From: Undaria pinnatifida
Taxonomy: Eukaryota > Sar > Phaeophyceae > Laminariales > Alariaceae
Reading direction: 5' to 3'
Assembly: GCA_012845835.1 (NCBI GenBank)
Contig: JABAKD010000021.1
Coordinates: 6,293,386-6,357,385, forward strand
Length of the DNA stretch: 64,000 nucleotides
The notes beneath the pieces were generated by a model, which did no database searches, was not told the origin of the DNA, and worked only from the letters and a program-made list of their open reading frames with translations. Of this stretch, positions 55,440 through 64,000 are shown piece after piece; within the stretch, counting starts at the first letter, position 1; the number at the start of each line of letters is the position of its first letter. Made by a program: the position numbers and the translations under genes.

Positions 55440-56430
55440 TCCCGCCGCTGGTACTACCCCGTGATAATCGTCCGCAGACGTCGTAGGGGCCAGTGGGCTC
55501 TTGAAAAAAGCATTCTGTGCTGCGTTTTTGGACAGGCTAGTAACAGGACCACGAGCATTATCTGAGACTAAAAGAGGTGCCCCCGACAGTGTTGTCAACG
55601 GCGCTGTGCCGCCGTCGAGCTGTCGATTTGCCGGTTCGGAATGTGCCACGCTGACGCGCGTTAGTATTTCCACCCGTGTTATGGTCGGCTTTAAAGCGCA
55701 TTCGAGCAGAAGAACAGAGGGCAGAAGAGGCGGGCGTGTGCGTAATACCACCATGGTGATCCGACGTGTATGTGCTATCCTTGTGACAGATATCCTGGCC
55801 CCGATCCTGGTGGTACCCGCACGATTGACCTTAAAAGTAGCGACGATTTTTATTGTGGTTGTTCGGGCGAGAAGATTTGTCGTCTCGTCGGTAGCAAACC
55901 ATGCGTGTTTGTCAACATCGTTGTGCGTCATCGTCGCCAAGTTGGCCAAGTTCAGCGTTCGAGAAGCCACTCGCAGTAACGAAAGGATGTCTACAATGTT
56001 TGAAGGGATGGTTCTCCTCGTGGCAGTTGAGGCAAGCCCCTGGGCATCAGCGCGAGGTAAAAAGGGGCCGCTCCAAAGGGAAGGGTCGTCTCTCTTGAAC
56101 GAGGCAATAACGGTAAAACCTATTGCACAATGATGCTCTTCTAGTGGCCAGATGTTCGATGTGTGGTCAAGCCAAAGGTCAGATAGATTATCGATGGGCA
56201 TGACCGTTGAATGATGTATCGATCCCGTCTGCCACGAAAGCGACTGGGACGGCACTCGGCCCTGGACGCGCCCATGATCGGTGGGCCGGGGTCCTGACGG
56301 GGCGGATGACCATGATCCCGTCGAAGAAACCGGGAGAGAAAACATATGTTTCGCCGGTGAATGCAGAAATATAATTTTGCGCTTAGCCCTGAAAAAAAAC
56401 GCTACATAGCATCCAACGTGGCGTATGGCC
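55440..56430 (-). pseudogene. gag: Gag C-terminal part with CCHC knuckle (copy 2)
   Basis: The longest frame of the element (55287-56432, 381 residues) starts with the pre-knuckle block (SFKRDDPSLWSGPF) but shifts just before the knuckle. The knuckle itself, C-x2-C-x4-H-x4-C, is coded at 56034-55993 in another frame. The downstream basic tail and RQLDGGTAPLTTLSG return in the long frame. So at least two indels disturb it. Confidence 0.7.
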
Positions 56431-57363
56431 ACGAGTCCGTTGCCTTTGAAACAGGAGACAAATCAGGCAGGAGAGCAGGAAATTGCTTCTTCGCAGCCAC
56501 TCGAACCATTTCCAACATCACATCCGTCTCCGGAGACAACACACGCTCACTCCACGTAGCGATCGACACAAGTACGCGAAGCTCCTGACTGAAATAAGAT
56601 AATGGCGTGCCGTTACACATTCCAAAACTATGCAACTTAGTGTAGCCCCCCTCCGTGTGAACCCCCCAGATACGCGTCATCAGCAGACGCAACAGGAGGG
56701 TGAAAGCATCAGGCCCAGATGCTCCTCCTGCCATGGCTCTTGATACCTCTTGCCTTCTACCACGACAACCTCGCTGTGGTCGTCCGTGCTCGAGACCGAA
56801 GACGAGCGAGAGGAGGTTGACGATCCGTCCCACGCTGAACGTCTCATCATGCCGTTTCTGCGCCCTCGGTGGCGTCCGCCAGAGCTGCCGCCACTGACCC
56901 GGTTGTTGTACCAAAGATGCCCCCTCGGCCGCGCCCTCAGCCACACCGCCGTTTAACCGCCCTCCGTTGCCTTCGCCAGAGCTGCGGTCAACTGCCCCGT
57001 CTGTTGGATCAAAGTTGCCAGCCCGGTGGCGCCTTAAGCCACACCAGCACCCGATGCGCCTCCGCCGCAACCACCCCCGCTGTCACCCCCGCGGTGGTTG
57101 TGGTGGTCGCTACCCCCACCGTTTTGCTGCCATCTCCACGATTGGGGGCCCCGCGGACGCGACTGTCGCTGCGTCGCTGTTTGCGCCGTTTGCGTTTCGC
57201 TAACTCGTCCTCCGGGGTTCGACCCGAAGACGAGGTCGGGGGTCTCGTCGTGGGCCAGCAGCAGGGCCTTGACGCGGGCAAGGGTCGAGGCGACTCTCGT
57301 CTGTCCGGCACAGGGCGTATGAAACATGCAAGCCCAGGCCGCTTCCACTGGAAGGGCCTGCAC
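56402..57363 (-). pseudogene. gag: Gag capsid-like part (copy 2)
   Basis: The 222-residue frame (56402-57070) preserves FTLLLRLLMTR, GYTKLHSFGMCNGTPL, VLSPETDVMLEMVRVAAK and FPALLPDLSPVSKATD without interruption, clearer than in copy 1. The upstream frame 57034-57363 has the VEAAWAC and ARVKALLLAHDETPDLVF blocks and a Gly/His-rich insert. Confidence 0.65.
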
Positions 57364-57441
57364 TTGCCACGGTGCCGGCCTCTCTGACGTGAGGAGGGCG
57401 ATCCGTTTCCACCACCGTGACGGCCAGCGTCGGGTAGAACT

Positions 57442-58346
57442 TTACCCTCGGTGTTGACGCCATGCACGCGACGCTGGCTTTGAAAAAGGCGGCGTCCCCG
57501 GTCGTGGTCCCTGGGATGCGATACCCTGCGGGCGCGTCAAGGGCGAGGGGGCCGCGGTAGTTCTTGCCGCAGCCGACGCAGCCAGTTGGGCAAGAGCTTG
57601 TTGCGCCCTCTCCACTACCGGAGACACCTCTCGCGCAGCGGTCTTCGCCTGCTCGATATCTCCGTCAAACCGTCGTCGGCGTGCTTCATATAGGAGATAT
57701 AAATGGTTGGCGTAGTCGGGCGCCCGCTGAGTCCGCGCCGCCGCATGTGCCAAGTCAAAGGGGTCATGATGGGCGCCCAGGTCCAGGCAACCATAGAGGT
57801 GGCGCTCTGCCGAGCGCGGAGAGCCCAGGTGGCGTCGGTGGTGCCCTGTTGAGAGCGACGGGGGGCAGCTGGTGGCGCTCCCCTGGGGCTGGCGAGCGCT
57901 GGCGTCGAGACGCCCCCGAGTCGGGTCTCGGTTGGTCCGTCTTGTTCTCTGGGCGAACCGGCGCGTCGACCGTTTGGGTTGATGGGCCCGGGTGGTGGGA
58001 TGGTGGTGCGTCCTCTGTGTCGTCACCGGAACCCGCCACCGGTGATCCCCCACGTCTCGAGTAGCGGGATCTCGAGCGAGCTCTCCCTGTCTCGTGGGCA
58101 TCCAGGTTGGGGCGCGTGGAAGACCTCAGCCTTCTCCGAGTAGCCCACATTCTCACTGGTAGACATGTTGCGTGTTGTCTGTAGGGAGGCAAGCGGAAGG
58201 AGGGGTGTTGGGGAAGGTGGCCAGATGAGAACGACGCGTAAAGAAGCTATGGAGGCAGGTATATTGTTGTGGTGTCTCTGCTGCAAGTAGCGGTATATCT
58301 GTGTTTCAGCAAACATCAATATACCGGTCTCGACTCCGTTCAGCAT
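57442..58346 (-). pseudogene. gag: Gag N-terminal part (copy 2)
   Basis: Frames 57764-58192 and 57442-58101 carry the same Arg/Ser-rich and helical blocks as 3643-4484 of copy 1 (NLDAHETGRARSRSR; DGDIEQAKTAAREVS). The start codon is not certain. A third frame ending in TGGGFR (58023-58346) stops at the same place in both copies and is therefore not the Gag frame. Confidence 0.6.
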
Positions 58347-58359
58347 CAGTTATGGTAGC

Positions 58360-61300
58360 AGCCACGCCTACTAGCCGTATGAAACGAGGACAGCGGTAAG
58401 AAGGGTACCATCCACCAAAGCCGCAGCATAATAGCAGTGCCCAGTTAGGCCGTAGGGTAAACGGGTAACGCCCGCACGAGCCGCGGTAAATTCGGACAAA
58501 AATGGGCAGCACTGACCCTAACCGCAGTGCAGGGGGTGCAGCACAGAAACGGTAAGTTTGCACCCATCGCACTTGAAAAGGAAGGATTTAACCTAGGTGC
58601 AGTGTAGGGAGGGTTATCTCAGTAAAGGTCTGCACAATAAGCCCACGCCCGTCGCATCACAACAGGCAGCATATATCCCATGAACAGTGTAGGAGGGCAG
58701 CACAGTAAGGGGTCGTCAAACACGTCGACGCTCTTCGCAAAAAAACAGGCAGCATTTAACGTAGATGCAGTGTATGAGGTAGCCCAGTATAGGTTCGCCC
58801 GGCACGCCGACGCTCATTGCACCAAAACAGGCTGCATTTAACATAGGCATAGCGTAGGGGATTAGCACAGTGACGGGTCGCTCAATACGCGGTATAGGGG
58901 GGGGAGCACAGTAGAGGATCGCGCAGTTAACCGTATAAAAAACGGGCAGCATCTGCCCTAATAGTAGTGTAGGGGGAGGTAGCACAGTAGAGTGTTGTAC
59001 ATGTGCCAAGAAGAGGACAAGGTCAGTACAACGCTTGGACAAGTAGTTTCCCCACCGACCGCAATAAAGGGGTACAGTCACGCCTACGTAAATGCTGCTC
59101 GCTGCATCATCGTTGATGTGCCCATCGTTACCGACAATCACATCCGCTCAAAGGTGGGCGGTATAACACCCGAACAAGGCAGTTTCCCCACTGTCCGCAC
59201 TATAGGAGTGCGGTCACGCCTACAGTGCTGCTCGCTGCATACCGTTGCTGTGCCTATAGGTACCAACCGCACGAAGATGGGCAGTAAAACCACCGAAGGA
59301 GGCAATTTTCCCCTTGTCCGCACTATAGGGGGACGATCGCGCCTACTGTAGTGATGATTGCTGTAGTATCGCTGCTTTATTAATAGGTAACGGTAATTCC
59401 CAACGCACCAAGATGGGTTGTATAATACCAAGACCAGCTGTAGAAAAGTTGTGTACGCCCGCAGTCCAATAGAAGCGCTGTTTGACCCCAAGCACCGCAC
59501 CAAGCGGGCTAATCCTCACTTGCACTAAAATAAGCTGTAAAACGCACTATCTCCGCGAACTGTAGTAAACGCTCTGTAACGGGCAATAGCTGTCCGAACA
59601 TGTGCAGAGAATAATACAAATGCCAGCTTGGACCCTGGCAGCATCGTGAAGGGCCCCAGCACGTGTACGAACAGCAGCAAAAAGGCAGCGTTTGCGCCAG
59701 AGGTATAATGGCAGTGCTCAGCATCTCCGCCAAATGAAAACCGCATTGCAACGGACAGTATCCGTCATGACAGCTGCAAAAAACAATAGCAGCATTTATC
59801 CTAGCAGCATTGTTGAAGGGCAGCACATGTACCGGCAGTAGGACGACGGCCTAACGCCTGGACAGCTGGAAAAATTGCGTACCCATACCGACCGCACAAT
59901 AAAGGGACAGTTGCGTCGATATGTGTGCAGTGTGCCGCACTATCGCAGCTGTGCCCATACACAAAGTGGTGTTAGCTCACGCGTACCCAGAAATAGTGGA
60001 ATATACGGCATCGCACACGACGACAGCCTTGCCCAAAAAAGCCAGCACAGAGTTTCAGACTTCAACAAATTCAAGTTCTAGTCGCGGTGGGGCCATGATG
60101 AAACAAGCCTTTCGAATCGAACTTGCAAGAAGCACTCGCACAGCAGCGGCGGGTGTCAGAGCGGCAGTGCCGTTACTATGGACGCTGGGGCAGTGAAGGG
60201 TCGAGCTATTCGGTGGATGGGAAGGAGCTAGTAGGCGGCTCGGCTGCTGTACAGTAACTTTTACAGCGGAGAATGCGGCGGTACATGGCAAATATTGACA
60301 GCGTGCCCATTATGTTGCACTGTAATTGGTAGCGCCGCGAACACGATAGTGGTTGAAGCTACGTGACGCAGTGGAACGCTGTTGATCGCGAAAGATCGAG
60401 GAGGGATCCGAGATTCGTCAAATTCGTAGCTGTACCACTTTCAGCAGAAATGAAGAACAGCTGTTTTTGCGACGCGGAGAACGGATCCACGAAGGTACTG
60501 AAACCCATATAATAACACGTGTACTAAAAAAATTGCCAAACGAGAAAGCCCAAATAATCCACGAGTACCCCTTGTTCCTTCCCAGGGAGAACCATAAGGA
60601 AGGAGCCCCGACATGAACTCTTAGAGCACAATGCCGTTAGTCCAAGAGGGTCCAGTGCCCGTAGTGCAAGGGGTCCCGCGAAGGTCGGTCTGGCTCCGAC
60701 AGCAGAGGTGTATGCAGGTCGATGGGTCATTTCAGCATGCGACGTCCCCGTCGATGGTCCGTCGAAGGGTTAATTCCAGTATGCTTGTCCGTGCCTATTC
60801 TTCAGCCCCGAAGCGCTAAAAAAAGGTGCAGGTCGACGGGCGATCTTGGCGCTTTGTGCTGGCAGCTCGCGGAGATGGGCTGTGCAACATGCTGGCTGAG
60901 GGTGAAGAAAGCAAGTATGATGGGTGGGGCTTGGGCAGTTCCGCTGCGGAATAGTCTTTTTGAAACAGCTGGCGGGTAACTGATGCGACCAAAATCCGAG
61001 ACGAGGACTGTACTCCGAACAGCAGTGTCGTCCGCACGTACTTGGAACGTATCGTCCTGGTGGTATGTGCCCGGCGACCAACAGGAGGGACGAAAAGCCG
61101 AGAGAACGAGTGTGCTCCGAAGAGCAGTGTAGTCCGCACGTAGTTGGAAGGTGTCGCCTATGTGGTACGTGCCTGGAGACCAACAATAAGGATCCCTGCC
61201 ATCTCACTTCTGTTGTGGTCTTCGTTGTAGGAGGAAGGGCGCTCCCTCCATTGAAAAGCCACCCGCAAAGGAACAAGGGTTTTGGGCTTGATGGAACGCA

Positions 61301-61384
61301 AAAGCAAACTTGACGCAAAAAACAAAAAACGGAGAGATTAGAGGAACGCCGGCACAAAAGCAAATCAAGCTTAAGACGACGCCA
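58360..61384 (-). other. Leader of LTR copy 2
   Basis: Non-coding leader, collinear with 216-3600 of copy 1, about 0.4 kb shorter mainly because of fewer 84-bp units. The 197-residue frame at 60770-61363 (-) corresponds to open frames of the copy 1 leader and is not considered a gene. Confidence 0.7.
58570..58935 (-). repeat. 84-bp tandem array, short version (copy 2)
   Basis: Four to five units of the type found at 2385-3250, with TAAATGCTGCCTGTTTT and GCGTCGxCGTG blocks, more diverged than in copy 1. Confidence 0.75.
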
Positions 61385-61655
61385 TGTGTAATGTTGTAGG
61401 TGGGGACACAGAGTGCCCGCTGCAGGTCTGCAAATTGAACAGGTTCTCGGAGAGTACTTATTTTCTTTGTCTTCGTAGAGATGTAGCTCTATTCGATTCC
61501 ACCAGAGCCCTGGATGGCTTCTGAGATCGGAGGCACGTGCCTCGGATCTACTTTCTGATTTTCATGAATATAATAGGCCAACCTTATCATACGAAACCCA
61601 TCCAAAGGATGTTAAATTCGGATATTTGCCGGCCTTTCGAGGCCGTATCTTCACA
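61385..61655 (-). repeat. 5' LTR of copy 2
   Basis: On the minus strand starts TGTGAAGATACGG and ends ACATTACACA, 271 bp. The next bases, TGGCGTCGTC, are the presumed primer-binding site. Plus-strand sequence beyond 61655 is family A. Confidence 0.87.
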
Positions 61656-61661
61656 GTGTCC

Positions 61662-63170
61662 CATCCCCTCCCCCCGATCCCTCATGATCAAACGTCCCAC
61701 CTAAAATCAAAATCTACCAGAGAAGTCGTAAATCCTACCAGACAGCTCACATCACCTAATTATTGTTCTAGCCATCCATGCCGTAGCTCCAACTCATTTC
61801 CGCCCCTCCACCCCCCCCCCCTCCCCCCCGTTTCTTTTTCTTCTTTTCTTTTCCCTCTCACCCCGTTTGTTCAAACGCCCCACCTACGATCGAAATCGGC
61901 CAGAGTAATAAACGCTTCTACGCAATTCATATCACCTCATGAAAATTCTAGCTATTATCCATGCCGTAGCTCCAGCTCATTTCCGCCCCTCCCGCCCGCC
62001 CCCCGTTTTTTTTTTTTTTCCCGCCCAGTTTGTTTCAACGTCTTCCTTACAATCGAAATCGACCAAAGTAGTAAACACTTCTACGCAATTAATATCACGT
62101 CATATCTTTCTAGCCATCCATGGCGTGTCTTTCAGTCATCCCCCCCCGCTCTCCAACGCCCCATCCTTCCCCACTACACGCACGATCGCCTAGATCTAGC
62201 ACGACGCGTATAGCAAGCCCCTATATATTTGCTCAACACGCACGATCGGAGTATCAAAAATAAAGCTTTCAAAGATGAGTTTCGATCAAATCGTTAATCT
62301 CACAGCTGGAGAGTATTTTCATATTTTATGTGACCTAAACCTCTTAAAAACCCTCACCCCCTTTTTTTTTCCGGCTCCCTCTTTCTCAAACGCCCCCACC
62401 CAACATGTAAATCTGCCAGTGTATTAATCATTTCCACGCACTGGGTATCACCTCATAATCGTTATAGGGCCATCCATGCCGCTGCTGCCATTCACCGCCC
62501 CCCCCCCCCCAGCGCCCCCTCCATCCCCACCACCCGCACCATCGCCTAGACCTTGCACCATGCGTAAAGCAAACCCCTACATCTATGCGACATTATGCCT
62601 TTTCGCCCCAACCCCCCCCCCCCGCTCCACCCCCCCCACCGCCCCCCCCACCCCCCGGAACACTCTGCCCTCTACTCACTGGTTGTACGACATACAGGAT
62701 ATACATGGTGATCAACTGGTGTATTCTTTCCAAAACCGTCAGATTAATGCACTTAATGGGTTTATAGTTTTCACGCACAAAGTGAGCTGCCCCCCCCCCC
62801 CCCCCCCCCCTGCCCCCCCGCTCCCTCTTGATTAAACCGAGCCCCCCATGTCCTTCGAAATTCCGCCTTCCCCTCACCGGAAATTCGAATTACAGGGTGA
62901 TGCACTTGATAAACTGATGCATTTCCCTCCAAAGCCGTCAGATTTTGTCCCCCTCATAAACGGGTTTTATAGTTTCCGCGCACAGCCTGACTAACATCAC
63001 CGTATTGATCCTGAAATCTACACTGTAGATCCAAGGGGAGTCCTCGACCTATATCCTTAATGAGGACACACAACACGTAAATCGCGCGATCGGAGTACCA
63101 CACACAGCTTGCAAAGATGAGTTTCGACAAAATCTTTGATCTCACAGCTGGAGTGCATTTATACTTTGTA
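61662..63170 (-). mobile_element. Family A copy A-12, interrupted by LTR copy 2
   Basis: The head lies at 63170-62950 on the minus strand (CACAGCTGGAGTG on plus). C tracts on plus lie at 61812-61830, 62140-62147, 62497-62512 and 62790-62812, with the usual modules between. The left end stops at the LTR of copy 2 inside a module (CCCGATCCCTCATG) that continues in complete copies such as A-8. The missing remainder was presumably beyond the lost 3' LTR. Confidence 0.82.
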
Positions 63171-63261
63171 GTATACTATTTGATACCGTATGTACCCCCC
63201 CTATATGCCAGAGAGCCTAATTATAAGGTCCTTGCCCCGCCCCCCACCCCCTTCATATTTG

Positions 63262-63538
63262 AGCAAGGTTACGGTAGGGTGCACCCCCCCCGTTTCTCAC
63301 TACCTGGTCTTCACCAGTCGCACGAGTGTCTCTGTACCTCGCGGATCCAAACATGTTTCCAGGTAGGTGGTTAATTTATCGAAACATAGCAAACCACCTC
63401 ACTAGCGATTCCTATCGACACATTTTAGAGCTGCACGAAAGCCTATGACCGCAAGGAGCAGGAGGGTTACTCGCGCGAGTGATCCCGAGCCTCCGCAAAA
63501 CAAAACTCCAAAAGGGACCCCTATACCGTAGCTTTGGT
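63262..63538 (+). mobile_element. MITE copy 3
   Basis: 277 bp, ends AGCAAGGTTACGGTAGGG and, inverted, ACCAAAGCTACGGTATAGGG. Subterminal CAGTCGCACGAGTG and ACTCGCGCGAGT. Flanks TATTTG (63256-63261) and ATTTTG (63539-63544) match at four of six, a weak target duplication. Confidence 0.75.
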
Positions 63539-63544
63539 ATTTTG

Positions 63545-64000
63545 GTTTCACAAAAAATTAGAGGTGTAGACGGAAGTTGTTGTCTACAATCAGCTGCAGC
63601 ACCGAAAGAAGATATGTAATCTCATACCGATGGCGGTGACGGTTGAACGCAGCGTTCTCTAGTATTCTTCTTGTATGGCGTCCTCTTCACTCGCGGGGAC
63701 ACGTTCGTCTTTATCCGTCTAGTCACACGACGCCAAATTTTGAAACGATATCTCGGACAGTAATTTCTAGTTTTATTGTGAGTTTGACCTCAAATAAAAA
63801 TATCTCTTTGAAGGTCCTCGTGTGGTGGCTCGAGGGACATGCCCACTGGACTTGCTGAGGTAGAGGGTGATGCTCGTGAATAAAGTTTATTGAATTCGGG
63901 ACTGTGGTATCGGTGAAAATGGTCTGGGTGTACATGGGGAGGAGGGTTAACCTTGGAATAGCCGTGGAAAACGTACAGCATATTATGGATTAAATATCCA
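63545..64000. other. Unassigned right edge
   Basis: No gene or known repeat recognised; overlapping short frames only. Confidence 0.3.

Larger units (their letters stand above)
53590..61655 (-). mobile_element. LTR retrotransposon copy 2 (same family, 3'-truncated)
   Basis: Read on the minus strand: 5' LTR at 61655-61385, leader with 95-bp and 84-bp repeats, gag, the conserved internal segment, the 233-bp-period array and an integrase core, ending abruptly near 53640-53590. The 3' LTR is missing. Order and content equal copy 1, including the absence of protease, reverse transcriptase and RNase H. Its 5' end lies inside family A copy A-12. Confidence 0.85.

Overview
The window looks like gene-poor, repeat-dominated nuclear DNA of a eukaryote. 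No operons, rRNA or CRISPR are visible. No intact protein-coding gene could be recognised in 64 kb. A Ty3/gypsy-type LTR retrotransposon, tRNA-derived SINEs, a short terminal-inverted-repeat MITE family and a modular G-tract-rich element account for most of the explained sequence. The lineage cannot be fixed from the sequence alone. Gag with one CCHC knuckle and compact degenerate transposons would fit, for example, an alga or another protist, but that is only an impression.

Layout. Positions 1-9036 (+) hold one LTR retrotransposon; its 5' LTR is cut by the window edge. A second, 3'-truncated copy lies inverted at about 53590-61655 (-). Both share a very long leader with tandem repeats, a decayed gag ending in a CCHC knuckle, an unidentified conserved segment, a tandem repeat of 233-bp period and an integrase remnant. 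Neither shows protease, reverse transcriptase or RNase H, so the family looks like a non-autonomous derivative.

Between and beyond them, at least twelve full or partial copies of one modular element (called family A here) lie on both strands: 11.2, 15.8, 20.7, 21.5, 25.7, 30.6, 36.6, 43.1, 47.1, 48.0, 50.9 and 61.7 kb. Longer copies alternate unique modules of about 50-120 bp with homopolymeric G tracts, always on the same strand of the element and up to 22-28 nt long. The 30.6-kb copy has inverted ends of about 210 bp, and the 36.6-kb copy is flanked by a 9-bp repeat, so a DNA transposon with long TIRs is the best current reading.

Nested in or beside these are a tRNA-derived SINE family (11.3, 11.6, 28.5 and 39.7 kb, with a decayed copy near 14.0 kb), a MITE family (23.9, 43.3 and 63.3 kb) with 6-bp target duplications, and several local satellites (118-bp unit at 14.5-15.1 kb, 209-bp unit at 22.4 kb, about 750-bp duplication at 28.0-29.2 kb). 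The only stretches with a coding feel outside the LTR copies are a Gln/Glu-rich broken reading frame at 41.0-42.4 kb, a decayed minus-strand coding region at 34.4-35.2 kb, and a 91-residue ORF behind a TATA box at 18.5 kb. Nested insertions give a relative history: family A first, then SINEs, a MITE and LTR copy 2 inserted into it.
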